Below are positions 43,110 through 52,155 of a DNA stretch of 64,000 bases, in pieces. This DNA is from JAKZVK01 sp965248255. Lineage in GTDB: Bacteria; Acidobacteriota; Terriglobia; Bryobacterales; UBA6623. The notes beneath the pieces are model-generated. The model was given only the letters and a program-made list of their open reading frames with translations, searched no databases and was not told the DNA's origin. Position numbers and translations under genes: made by a program. Position 1 is the stretch's first letter; each line of letters opens with the position of its first letter. The stretch lies in the NCBI GenBank assembly GCA_965248255.1, contig CBDFIW010000001.1:310001-374000 (forward strand), written 5' to 3'.

Positions 43110-44417
43110 ATGGACGCCATTATTGAACTCATCCGCAGCAAGCGCGATGGCGAAGAGCTCATCCAGGAGGAGTTCGAGCGGCTGATCAACGGTTATACTC
43201 GCAACGAGATTCAGGACTATCGGATGGCCTCGTTCCTGATGGCCGGCTACTGCCGTGGCTTCACGGATGCGGAGGCGGCGGCACTGACTTCCGCCATGCT
43301 CAACTGTGGTCAACGTCCTGACATGAGTGATGTCCCGGGGCCGCGCGTCGATAAACATTCCACCGGCGGCGTGGGTGATAAGATCACGCTGCTTGCGGCG
43401 CCAATCGCCGCCGCCGCCGGCATCTACGTTCCCATGATCACCGGTCGGGGCTTGGGTCACACCGGCGGTACGCTCGACAAGCTACAGTCCATCCCCGGCT
43501 TTCGCACCGAGTTGGGCATGGATGAGTTCAAGAAACAGGTGTCTGAGATCGGCTTGGCCTTCACCGGTCAGACCCTCGAGATGGCCCCCGCCGACCGGAA
43601 ACTGTATGCCCTACGCGATGTCACGGGGACGGTGGAATCACTTGCCCTCATCGCCGCTTCGATCATGTCAAAGAAGCTGGCCGAAGGCCTGGACGCCCTC
43701 CTGCTGGACGTGAAGGTCGGGCGTGGCGCGTTGATCCAGGGGCGTTCGGAGGCTCGCAGGCTTGCGCAGTTGATGATCTCCATCGGACGGCGCATGAATG
43801 TCAAGGTCCAGGCATTGCTGACCGACATGGACCAGCCGCTCGGCTTCACGATCGGCAACGCACTCGAAGTGATGGAAGCTTCCCAGACACTACAGAATCA
43901 AGGGCCGCCCGACCTGGGAGCGCTGGCCGTCGAAGTGGCGGCCCGAATGATCTACCTGGGCGAATCGTCGCGCTCGATTGAAAGCGCCCGCAAACAGGCC
44001 CAGCAACTCCTCACCGATGGCTCGGCGCTGGCCAAGCTCCAACAGGTGATCAAGGCGCAGGGCGGAGATCCTGACGTCGTCAACCGCTTCGAGCTTCTGC
44101 CCAACGCCAGCGGCGAACTGGTCGTGAGCTCACCGCGCGACGGCTTCATCAGTCGTATCAATGCCGACGATATCGGCAAGGCTGCCGCCATGCTGGGTGC
44201 GGGCCGCACGAACATGGACGACCCGATCGACCCCGCCGTCGGCATCATCTTGCAGTCCAAGGTCGGTGACCAAGTAGAGGCCGGTTCGAGGCTGTGTGCT
44301 CTCTACTACACCGACGACGCTAAACTCGCCGAAGCCGAACAGCTCGTCGAAGACGCCTTCCGTCTCTCCGCTCACCCCCCTGAACCACGGGACCTGATTC
44401 TCGACTTGGTACAGTAG
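43110..44417 (+). CDS. Pyrimidine-nucleoside/thymidine phosphorylase
   Basis: Phosphorolyses thymidine and probably uridine to base plus pentose 1-phosphate. The family signature is intact: KHSTGGVGDKITLLAAPIAA for phosphate binding and ITGRGLGHTGGTLDKLQSIP, with LLLDVKVGRGALIQ in the alpha/beta domain and the PYNP C-terminal domain ending the protein. 435 residues, normal for DeoA/Pdp. First gene of a tight cluster with a nucleoside transporter and purine nucleoside phosphorylase, so it is the pyrimidine arm of nucleoside salvage. Choice between DeoA and Pdp is not resolved. Confidence 0.93.
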   Translation: MDAIIELIRSKRDGEELIQEEFERLINGYTRNEIQDYRMASFLMAGYCRGFTDAEAAALTSAMLNCGQRPDMSDVPGPRVDKHSTGGVGDKITLLAAPIAAAAGIYVPMITGRGLGHTGGTLDKLQSIPGFRTELGMDEFKKQVSEIGLAFTGQTLEMAPADRKLYALRDVTGTVESLALIAASIMSKKLAEGLDALLLDVKVGRGALIQGRSEARRLAQLMISIGRRMNVKVQALLTDMDQPLGFTIGNALEVMEASQTLQNQGPPDLGALAVEVAARMIYLGESSRSIESARKQAQQLLTDGSALAKLQQVIKAQGGDPDVVNRFELLPNASGELVVSSPRDGFISRINADDIGKAAAMLGAGRTNMDDPIDPAVGIILQSKVGDQVEAGSRLCALYYTDDAKLAEAEQLVEDAFRLSAHPPEPRDLILDLVQ

Positions 44418-44550
44418 GCCACTGATACAGTAGGTCGGCTTGGCGTGCGCCGTGGGTGGGATCGCCTGCCGGTGCGCATGCTGTTTGTCGCGGAGCGCAG
44501 GGGCAGGGAAGCCTGTCCCCCACTCTGCTGCCACTGACGGTCCCTGTCGA

Positions 44551-45765
44551 ATGGGTGTTCTCGGACTGCTCTCCATACTTGCCCTGGCGTATGCCCTCTC
44601 GCGCAATCGCCGGGCGATTCGCCCTTCGGTCGTGCTATGGGGGCTGGGATTGCAGCTCCTCCTCGCGGTCCTGGTTCTCAGGACTCCTTTCCGCGCTGTG
44701 GTCGAGACGATCGGAAATGCTGTTAACAGGATGATGACGCTTGCCGAGGACGGCAGCGTTTTTGTCTTCGGCGACCTCGGAAGAGCGGACGGCCCTCTCG
44801 GCATCGTACTCGCCTTCCAGATTCTTCCCCTCATTATCTTTGTCTCGTCGCTGTTCGCTGTGCTCTACTACGTCGGCATGATGCAGTGGATCGTCCGCGG
44901 CATCGCCATCGTCATGCAGCGGGTCCTGGGTGCGAGTGGAGCCGAGTCACTCAACGTCGCGGCGAACATCTTCATGGGACAGTCAGAAGCCCCGCTGACG
45001 ATTCGACCCTACTTGTCGCGGCTTACGAATTCCGAATTGATGACGGTCATGACCGGCGGTATGGCGACGATCTCGGGTGCGTTACTGGTGACCTATGTCC
45101 GGATCGGCGGTGTGCCGGTCGAGCATCTGCTGACCGCGGTCGTGATGACCGCACCGGGCGCCGTCTTGATGGCAAAGATGTTGGAGCCGGAAAGCGAGAC
45201 ACCGGAGACCTTCGGCCGCGTGCCGGCCGACACCGAAAGCTCCGACGTCAACGTCATCGACGCCGCCGCGCGCGGGGCCAGTGAAGGCCTGTATCTCGCA
45301 TTGAACGTTGGCGCCGTGTTGATCGCCTTCGTCGCCCTAATCGCCGTCACCAACGGTCTTTTGGGATGGCTGCAAAACCTGCCCTACCTGGGTTGGCTGC
45401 CGCACGACCTACAGGGGATTCTTGCGCCGCTGTTCGCCCCGGTCGCGTGGTTGCTGGGTGTTCCGTGGCAGGATGCGCTCTCGGTTGGCAATCTCTTGGG
45501 AACGCGCATGGTGCTTAACGAATTTGTCGCCTATTCGCAGCTCGGAACGATCCGTGACACGCTCTCTCCCCAAGCATTGCTGATTACCGGATACGCGCTC
45601 TGCGGCTTTGCCAACTTCGGCTCGGTCGGTATCCAAGTGGGAGGCATCGGGTCGCTGATTCCCGAACGGCGCCATGACATCGCACGCTTGGGCCTCCGCG
45701 CCATGTTGGCCGGCACGCTAGCCAATTTCATGACGGCTTCGATCGCCGGCCTGATCGCGGGGTAG
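44551..45765 (+). CDS. Concentrative nucleoside transporter (NupC family)
   Basis: A CNT-type inner-membrane symporter bringing nucleosides in with protons or sodium. It starts MGVLGLLSILALAYALSRNR at 44551, though a longer frame exists upstream. Family motifs include GASGAESLNVAANIFMGQSE and APLTIRPYLSRLTNSELMTV, MTGGMATISGALLVTYVRIG, then GTRMVLNEFVAYSQLG and CGFANFGSVGIQVGGIGSLI. About 404 residues with gating and transport repeats complete. The stop is 6 bp from the purine phosphorylase start, so the two are surely cotranscribed. It supplies substrates to both phosphorylases. Confidence 0.95.
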   Translation: MGVLGLLSILALAYALSRNRRAIRPSVVLWGLGLQLLLAVLVLRTPFRAVVETIGNAVNRMMTLAEDGSVFVFGDLGRADGPLGIVLAFQILPLIIFVSSLFAVLYYVGMMQWIVRGIAIVMQRVLGASGAESLNVAANIFMGQSEAPLTIRPYLSRLTNSELMTVMTGGMATISGALLVTYVRIGGVPVEHLLTAVVMTAPGAVLMAKMLEPESETPETFGRVPADTESSDVNVIDAAARGASEGLYLALNVGAVLIAFVALIAVTNGLLGWLQNLPYLGWLPHDLQGILAPLFAPVAWLLGVPWQDALSVGNLLGTRMVLNEFVAYSQLGTIRDTLSPQALLITGYALCGFANFGSVGIQVGGIGSLIPERRHDIARLGLRAMLAGTLANFMTASIAGLIAG

Positions 45766-45771
45766 ACAACG

Positions 45772-46629
45772 ATGGCGAGCACCCGGGCCGCGTCGGGCGA
45801 GTACGATCGCGTCGTTGAGGCGCGAGACTTCCTTGCGGCGCGGCGCGCTGTGATGCCGGCGGTTGGAGTGGTCCTCGGCAGCGGGCTCAGCTCGTTCGCA
45901 GAGGCGGTTGAAGATCCCACGGCCACTCCCTACCACGAGATTCCGCACTGGCCCCGCGGAGGCGTCAGCGGTCACTCTCAGCAGTGGATCGCGGCACACG
46001 TCGCGAATGTTCCCGTCGCCGTCCTAGCGGGACGCGCGCATCTGTATGAAGGCTTCTCAGGCATGCAAGTTGTATTCGGCATCCGAGTGCTCGGCCTGAT
46101 GGGCGTACGCTCCCTGATCCCGGGCAACGCTTCCGGCGCGGTCAACAAGAGTCTACAGCCGGGGCGCCTAGCTCTCATCGCCGACCACATCAACCTGCAG
46201 GGGACGAGTCCGCTATTAGGTCCGAACGACGGCCGCTGGGGCTTGCGCTTCCCGGACCTGACGGACGCCTACGACGCCGACTATCGTGAACTCGCTCGCA
46301 AGGCGGCGGCGGAGATCGGGGTCGATCTTCCGGAAGGAGTTTACGCGGGTGTGCCGGGTCCGAACTACGAAACGCCGCCGGAGGTCCGCTTTCTCCGAAT
46401 CATCGGCGCCGACATGGTGGGCATGTCGACCGCGCAGGAAACCATCGCCGCGCGTCACATGGGGATGCGAGTGCTGGGTCTTTCGGTGGTCTCAAATCTC
46501 GCCGCGGGCATGGCCACCGAGTCGTTGTCCCACGAAGAAGTGCTAAGCGCGGGACAAACGGTAGCGCCACGTCTCACCGCTTTGCTCCAAACAGTCATCC
46601 CTCTCCTAGCTGCGCAGAGGGACAGGTGA
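45772..46629 (+). CDS. Purine nucleoside phosphorylase
   Basis: Trimeric class (PNP I) enzyme cleaving inosine and guanosine with phosphate. Motifs: VGVVLGSGLSSFAEAV and SGHSQQW for phosphate, VAVLAGRAHLYEGFSGMQVV, VPGPNYETPPEVRFLRIIG, DMVGMSTAQETIAARHMGM and VLGLSVVSNLAAGMA. 285 residues, as usual. It lies 6 bp after the transporter and 3 bp before the NadD-like gene, so it is the middle of the salvage operon. Confidence 0.95.
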   Translation: MASTRAASGEYDRVVEARDFLAARRAVMPAVGVVLGSGLSSFAEAVEDPTATPYHEIPHWPRGGVSGHSQQWIAAHVANVPVAVLAGRAHLYEGFSGMQVVFGIRVLGLMGVRSLIPGNASGAVNKSLQPGRLALIADHINLQGTSPLLGPNDGRWGLRFPDLTDAYDADYRELARKAAAEIGVDLPEGVYAGVPGPNYETPPEVRFLRIIGADMVGMSTAQETIAARHMGMRVLGLSVVSNLAAGMATESLSHEEVLSAGQTVAPRLTALLQTVIPLLAAQRDR

Positions 46630-46632
46630 ACC

Positions 46633-47250
46633 GTGGCGCTCGACCTTCACAACGGTAGCCCCATCCATCAAGGCAGGGTCGGCGTGATGCCGGGTGCCTT
46701 CAACCCTCCGACGATCGCCCACATCGAACTCGCCGTGGAAGCAAAGCGGCAGCACCAGTTAGATCAAGTCGTCTTTCTCCTGCCTCGCACGTTTCCGCAC
46801 AAGCGTTTTCAGGATGCCGGCTTGGACCAGCGCCTCGCCATGCTGCAAGCCGCGGTCCGCGACAAGCCGCTGTTCGCGGTCGCCTCGTCCAACGGAGGTC
46901 TGTTCATCGAGATCGCCCGCGAGTGCCGGGACATCTGCGGGCCCGGCGTCGAGATCTTTATCCTCTGCGGCCGCGATGCCGCCGAGCGCGCAGCCGATTG
47001 GGACTACGGCGACGGCCCCGGATTGCACCAGCAGCTCGATGAGTTTCAGATGCTGGTCGCCTCGCGCGGCGGGGCCTACCAGACTCCACAGGAGTACGCC
47101 GGGCGAATCCATGGAATTGAAATGCCGCCGGCGCTTTACGGCGTGTCGGCTTCAGCGGTTCGCGAGGCGATTCGAAGCGGCGGCGCGTGGCAAGCCTCCG
47201 TCCCCGCGGGCGTTCGCGAGCAGATCATCGCCCAGCACCTTTATCGTTAG
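46633..47250 (+). CDS. NadD-like nucleotidyltransferase
   Basis: A 205-residue protein of the cytidylyltransferase/NMNAT fold. GVMPGAFNPPTIAHIELAVE is the nucleotide-binding motif (G-x-F-x-P-x-H-type with T-I-A-H), FLLPRTFPHKRFQDAGLDQR the substrate region, and GVSASAVREAI the C-terminal motif corresponding to ISST-x-IR. The start is GTG with AGGTGAACC upstream. It may be nicotinate-nucleotide adenylyltransferase, but the divergent middle (CGRDAAERAADWDYGDGPG) leaves another nucleotide transfer possible. Last enzyme of the salvage operon. Confidence 0.75.
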   Translation: MALDLHNGSPIHQGRVGVMPGAFNPPTIAHIELAVEAKRQHQLDQVVFLLPRTFPHKRFQDAGLDQRLAMLQAAVRDKPLFAVASSNGGLFIEIARECRDICGPGVEIFILCGRDAAERAADWDYGDGPGLHQQLDEFQMLVASRGGAYQTPQEYAGRIHGIEMPPALYGVSASAVREAIRSGGAWQASVPAGVREQIIAQHLYR

Positions 47251-47317
47251 ACTCGGACACAAGGGCAAGCTCAGCGTCCCTTCCTGGTAAAGTGACCACG
47301 GAGAGGTGACAGTCCTG

Positions 47318-47578
47318 ATGAAACTCGATGTGAAAGCCATGGCCCTTACGATCGGTCTAACCTGGGGTGTGCTGGTGATGTTCGTGACCGGTTGCGCCAA
47401 CCTCGTCTGGGGTGGCTTCGGCCAGGCCTTTCTGGACGTGATGGCCTCGTTCTACCCCGGCTACGACGCCACACCCAGTTTTGGCCAGGTCATGGTCGGC
47501 ACACTGTACGGACTTCTCGACGGTGTCGTCGTCGGCGCGATCGTCTCTTGGCTGTATAACCGCTTCGCCGCTGGCTAG
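47318..47578 (+). CDS. Small membrane protein
   Basis: An 86-residue protein with two hydrophobic helices (MALTIGLTWGVLVMFVTG and TLYGLLDGVVVGAIVSWLYN) separated by a periplasmic-looking loop with FYPGYDATPSFGQVMVG. The ATG at 47318 follows GAGAGGTGAC. Proteins of this pattern (MKL-VKA-ALT-GL-WG start) are common single-domain membrane proteins of unknown role in many phyla. It lies 67 bp after the NadD-like gene and may be separately transcribed. The 285 bp after it, up to IS3-E, hold nothing I recognise. Confidence 0.75.
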   Translation: MKLDVKAMALTIGLTWGVLVMFVTGCANLVWGGFGQAFLDVMASFYPGYDATPSFGQVMVGTLYGLLDGVVVGAIVSWLYNRFAAG

Positions 47579-48124
47579 GCCGGGGCCGGATCGTTCCCGA
47601 CTACCAAGATCAGGATCCGAGCTTGCGTTCCTTCACCTGCTCAACGTCGATGTTGCTCACCTGACCTCTTGTTGCGCTGGCGGTGTAAACCGCGTTGGAC
47701 CTGTTTAGAGTAGGGCAAGTCCAGTGTCCAGCTAGGTTGTGAACCGGGAGTTGGGGATTCAACTAACGCGAAGGTGAGTCAACGCCAATCCCACAGCGGT
47801 CACGTGGATAGACGGCTAAGGGGTGGATCACGGCTCACGCCCCGAAAGAACTGGAGGACGGAGTGGAGTGGACCCCTGTGGCGAGGCCAAGAAAGTAGGG
47901 ACGGGTCGCGGTTGACTGAAAAAGGATAGCGAATCCAGCCCAATGGGGGCATGATCAACTCATCCGGGGAAGCGGAGGCGGGCTCTGCTGGAGAGCAACC
48001 CACCAAGGAATACCCGGCCGCAGACTCATCGCAACGATGAGGGCGGGGTGCTCGCCTACTGAGGCCGCATCCCGCCTTGTGCTGCGCCATCGGATCGATA
48101 GATCTGCTCATGCCTTAAGAAAAC

Positions 48125-48955
48125 TCAGGCGGCGTTAGCCGCCTCTTCCCACAGCCGCTCATACTCTTGCGGCGGCCGATAGCCCAGCGCCGAATGCAAT
48201 CGCGTACGATTGTATTCCCGCTCAATATAAGCGCCGATCTCGGCCTGCGCCTGGGCCAAACTTTCATACTCGCTGCAGTCGACTTCCTCGCTTTTCAAAG
48301 TCTTGAAAAAGCTTTCCACGTACGCGTTGTCCTGCGGGCAGCCCTTGCGGCTCATCGATATCCTCGCGCCCGCTTGCCGCAGGGTGGCTACATAAGCTTC
48401 CGCGGCGTACTGCGAACCTTGATCGGAATGATGAATCCAGCCCGGCGCCGGACGCCGGCTGCTCAACGCTTGTTGCAGCGCCGCCAGCGGCAATTCGGTT
48501 TTCAGGTTCGGACCCACGGCCCAGCCCACCACGCGCCGCGAATACACGTCCAACACCACCGCCACATAGACGAAGTGGTTTCCCAATCGTACGTAGCTGA
48601 GATCGGAGCCCCACAGTTTGTTGGGACCCGTGGGTTGGAAATCGCGCGTCAGGTTTTCATAACGCCGCAGCGAGTGCTTCGAATCGGTCGTTCGCGGAAC
48701 GGTGCGGCGACGTCGCCGCAAGAGCTTCTCTTCGCGCATCACCCGTTGCACGCGCTTGCGATTGACCAGCAGCTTTTGACGGCGCAGCTGTTGGGTCGTC
48801 CGCCGGGTGCCGTAGGCCGGATGGTCCAAGGCGGCGTGGACAATGGCCTGCCGCAGTTCCCCGACCTGCTCGCTGTCGGGTTTGGCCTGGCGGTAGAGGC
48901 TGGCTCGCGCCAGTCCGCTCAAGCGGCACAAATCGCGCGTGCTCAGCGTGCTCAT
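48125..48955 (-). CDS. IS3-E OrfB transposase (copy 2)
   Basis: The same 276-residue DDE protein as at 33777-34607, unaltered (SDLSYVRLGNHFVYVAVVL, HHSDQGSQYAA, DNAYVESFFKTLKSEE). Since OrfA of this copy is frameshifted, the element would need OrfA from copy 1 for efficient transposition. Confidence 0.93.
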   Translation of the reverse strand: MSTLSTRDLCRLSGLARASLYRQAKPDSEQVGELRQAIVHAALDHPAYGTRRTTQQLRRQKLLVNRKRVQRVMREEKLLRRRRRTVPRTTDSKHSLRRYENLTRDFQPTGPNKLWGSDLSYVRLGNHFVYVAVVLDVYSRRVVGWAVGPNLKTELPLAALQQALSSRRPAPGWIHHSDQGSQYAAEAYVATLRQAGARISMSRKGCPQDNAYVESFFKTLKSEEVDCSEYESLAQAQAEIGAYIEREYNRTRLHSALGYRPPQEYERLWEEAANAA

Positions 48956-49337
48956 GTTGCCTTGCCGCCTTGCGGCCCGTACTTCCTCAGCGACGCGCCG
49001 GTTCCACTGACGATGCTCGGCCGGCGCAGATCCTCGACACGCCGCAAGGCTGCGGACAAAAAATCAATCTCCATGGCCTGGCGGCCGATTTTGCGTTCCA
49101 GCTCCGCGAGGCGGGCCTGGGCTTCGTGGCCGGGCTCGACACGGGCGCTGCCGCCGGGACGCGCCCCGCGCCGGGAAAGGCTTCCTCGACGCCGTAGCGC
49201 TCGACTTGTGCCAGCCAGTCGTAGAGCTTTTCGCGCTTCACCTCCAGCTCGCGCGCGAGAGCCGAGCCGGACTCGCCGGCTTCGAGCCGCCGGACGGCCG
49301 CCAGCTTGAACTCCTTCGTGAATCGTCTTCGAGACAA
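48952..49337 (-). pseudogene. IS3-E OrfA (copy 2), one-base deletion
   Basis: The N-terminal 58 residues equal OrfA of copy 1 (FTKEFKLAAVRRLEAGESGS and onward). After GAGR one G is missing relative to copy 1, and the frame turns to unrelated proline/serine-rich sequence. The correct downstream sense (LERKVGRQAMEIDFL) is present in the neighbouring frame. Confidence 0.88.
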
Positions 49338-49517
49338 TCGAACCTCCTTACCGTTCCCTGGTTCATTGTCCCTTCTCTACTGGTCTCGCTTTTCGGGTCC
49401 ATTCCAGAGTTCCCGGAGTAATTTCCGGGTTGCCGAACCACGCTATGAGTCGTGTCGAGCGAAGCCGACACGGCGGTATACTTGCGAGCGTACCACTCGA
49501 ATTACCGGGAGGAAAAG

Positions 49518-50132
49518 ATGGCCAATGAGCAGTGGAGCATCGACGGAGAAATCATAGACACCTGTAATTGTGAGGTGATCTGCCCGTGCACGATGGGGTC
49601 TCCTGCGAGTTACGGCAGCTGCTTCGGGAACGTCACGTGGTGTATTGACGAGGGGTTCTACGGTGACGTAGACCTGTCGGGGTGTATCGCACAGCTGGCC
49701 GTTCATGCGCCCGGTCCTTACTTCGACGATGGAAACTGGCGAGTGGCGCTGTACGGGCAGGCGTCCGCGACGCCGCAGCAGCGCGAATCTCTCGAAGCCA
49801 TATTCCTTGGTCAGGCTGGTGGTTTCTTCGGTGATTGGCGCACCATGATGAGCGAGATCGTGGGCGTGCGCTGGGTCCCCATTGAGGTGGAGCGCAAAGG
49901 GCGAAAGCGCATCGTGCGAATTGAGGGTGTAGTGGATATAGATGCGGAGGCGATTGCCGGCGCTAGCGAAGACGAGACTGCCCAGCTCGTGAATCCCCCG
50001 TTTTGGAAAGGTGCCCCCTACCCGGCGACTCTGGGGCGCAGTCACCGCTTCACCTGCAAGGACTTCGACTTAGCGTGGGAAGGCAACGGGAAGGCTTGCA
50101 GCTTCTCACACTGTCATTACGAAGGGCCGTAA
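49518..50132 (+). CDS. DUF1326 protein 1
   Basis: A 204-residue protein starting MANEQWSIDGEIIDTCNC, with GGGAGG seven bases upstream. The cysteine-rich DUF1326 signature is CNCEVICPCTMGSPASYGSC, later WVPIEVERKGRKRIVRIEG and HRFTCKDFDLAWEGNGKACS. The family is uncharacterised but regularly linked with DUF2182 membrane proteins, as here. The clustered cysteines suggest metal binding. 19 bp separate it from the second DUF1326 gene. It begins just after IS3-E copy 2, whose insertion may have removed or supplied its promoter. Confidence 0.85.
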   Translation: MANEQWSIDGEIIDTCNCEVICPCTMGSPASYGSCFGNVTWCIDEGFYGDVDLSGCIAQLAVHAPGPYFDDGNWRVALYGQASATPQQRESLEAIFLGQAGGFFGDWRTMMSEIVGVRWVPIEVERKGRKRIVRIEGVVDIDAEAIAGASEDETAQLVNPPFWKGAPYPATLGRSHRFTCKDFDLAWEGNGKACSFSHCHYEGP

Positions 50133-50151
50133 CGCCAAAAGGAGCGCCACG

Positions 50152-50793
50152 ATGCCGGAGCAATGGGAATTCAAGAGTGAGACCTACGATAATTGCAATT
50201 GCGCCATGAACTGTGGGTGTCAATTTAACCTGCCCAGTACCCATGGCTATTGTCAGACGGCCTATTTCGGCACCGTGGTTGACGGCCACTTCAATGCGAC
50301 GCCTCTGGCGGGCCTGAAGTGGGCGGGGCTGTATAAATGGCCCGGCGAAATCGTGGCGGGCAACGGCACGCGGCTCATCGTCATCGATGAGCGGGCGGAT
50401 GACGCGCAGCGGGTGGCGCTCGAAACGATTATCGCAGGCGAGGCCTGCGTCCCCCTGAGCAATGTTTTCTCCGTCTACGGATCCATGTGCGAGGAGTTTC
50501 TCGACACCTTATTCCTGCCCATCGATCTCGAGGCGAATTTCGACCAAAGAACCGCCACGGCGCACATCCCGGGCCTCCTAACCAGCCGGGGCCGACCGCT
50601 GGTCAATGAATTCAGTGGCGAACCGTTCCACGTTGCGCTGGCCCGCCCGAGTGGGAGTGTCGAGTTTACGTACGCGGACCTCGGCCTCGGGACGACCACG
50701 GTGAGCGGTGGACTGGACATGGCGTACGAAGATTCCTATGCCATGTTTTGCGTTCTCCACTTTAATCAGGATGGCTTGATCCGCGCGACATGA
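50152..50793 (+). CDS. DUF1326 protein 2
   Basis: A 213-residue paralogue of the preceding protein: WEFKSETYDNCNCAMNCGCQ corresponds to its cysteine cluster, followed by GYCQTAYFGTVVDGHFNATP and AGLKWAGLYKWPGEIVAGNG. AGGAGCGCC precedes ATG. Sequence divergence from the first copy is large, so the duplication is old. Together with the frameshifted DUF2182 gene it forms a conserved three-gene arrangement of unknown role. Confidence 0.85.
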   Translation: MPEQWEFKSETYDNCNCAMNCGCQFNLPSTHGYCQTAYFGTVVDGHFNATPLAGLKWAGLYKWPGEIVAGNGTRLIVIDERADDAQRVALETIIAGEACVPLSNVFSVYGSMCEEFLDTLFLPIDLEANFDQRTATAHIPGLLTSRGRPLVNEFSGEPFHVALARPSGSVEFTYADLGLGTTTVSGGLDMAYEDSYAMFCVLHFNQDGLIRAT

Positions 50794-50898
50794 TGGCCGG
50801 CCTGCCCTGGCGCGGGACCTCCGACGGGGGCCGGTTTCGCCGTAGCGCCGACACACGCCAGAGCCGAAAGTCGGGGAACAGGCTGCTGTGAAAAGGGG

Positions 50899-51725
50899 AT
50901 GACGGTGCCCGTCGACGCCACACTCGAGGCAGTGGTCAGGCACGATCGCCTGGTCGTCGTTAGCGCGCTGACTGCGCTTATCGCTCTGTCGTGGGCGTAT
51001 CTGCTGGCCGGCGCCGGCATTGGTATGTCGGCGTTCGAGATGACCCGCATGTCCCAGTTCGGGATGGCTGGGGGCATAGCCGGCATGGCGATGGTGACGC
51101 CCGCGGTCTGGACGCCCGGCTATGCCGTCCTGATGTTCTTCATGTGGTGGATCATGATGGTGGCGATGATGCTGCCCAGCGCGGCGCCGATGATCCTTGT
51201 GTTCCGACGGTCGATCGCAAGCAGCGCGAAACCGGCCAGCCTTATGTCGCGACGAGCATCTTTGCGCTCGGCTATGTCGCCGCGTGGGTGGGCTTCAGCC
51301 TGGTCGCGGTGATCCTGCAGTGGGGGTTCGAGCGGACCGCTATCCTTTCCCCGATGCTCGTCGCGACCAACGTGATCTTCGGCGGCGGTCTGCTACTCGC
51401 CGCGGGTACCTACCAACTCACCCCGATCAAGCAGGCCTGTCTGCGCCACTGCCGCTCACCACTGGCCTTCCTGGGCACCCATTGGCGGCGAGGCCCCCGG
51501 GGTGCGCTGCGCATGGGTCTTGAACACGGCGCGTACTGCGTCGGCTGCTGCTGGTTCCTGATGGGGCTCCTCTTTTTCGGCGGGGTGATGAACCTCTACT
51601 GGATTGTGGGCCTCACGCTGTTCGTGCTGTTCGAAAAGATGGTCCCCGCCGGCCACTGGCTCGGTACCGCTACCGGTGTCGCGCTACTCCTCTGGGGGGC
51701 TGCGATGCTGGCGGGCGCGCTCTGA
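50899..51725 (+). pseudogene. DUF2182 membrane protein with one frameshift
   Basis: ATG at 50899 follows AAAAGGGG. The first frame has two helices and the DUF2182 hallmark MFFMWWIMMVAMMLPSAAPM, then LVFRR. At about 51210 sense passes to another frame (VDRKQRETGQPYVATSIFAL, GYVAAWVGFSLVAVI) and continues with GLEHGAYCVGCCWFLMGLLF and FEKMVPAGHWLGTATGVALL to 51725. Joined it is a normal-length polytopic protein of about 275 residues. One indel separates it from being intact. It belongs with the two DUF1326 genes. Confidence 0.8.
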
Positions 51726-52155
51726 GAGGGGCAGGCAGGCATCACGCCGCCTGACCACGAGCGGGTCGTCCGGGGGTCAATGACGCATTTCTCACTACGC
51801 GTGTCTCTCTGCACTCTCCGGGGTCAGCCCTTGCACTGCCGCAAGGCTTCAAGACAAGACCTAACTCCGGTATGTAGTGTACGTTGCGGAGTAGGAGATC
51901 CCTTCGCAGACCACTCAGATTCGGCGGGGCTGAGGGTTGCGTTGCCCCTCCGCCAGCGGTCGAATGGAGTCTCGACATCCTCGATGACGTGTTGCAGGGT
52001 GGGAAAGTAGCGATTATGAAGGCAGAGCCGACGGGTGAGCTTCCACACTCGCTCGATCGGATTGAGGCCCGGGCTGTACGGAAGCAGGAAGTCGAGGGCG
52101 AACGCCGGCGCCTGTCGGCAGCGCCCGTCTTTGTGTAAGACCGCATGGTGGTAAC

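Larger units (their letters stand above)
47864..49406 (-). mobile_element. IS3-E copy 2 with GAG target duplication
   Basis: 1543-bp element bounded by TGGAGTGGACCCC on the left and GGGTCCATTCCA on the right, with GAG directly repeated at 47861-47863 and 49407-49409. One base shorter than copy 1 because of a missing G in orfA. Confidence 0.94.
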
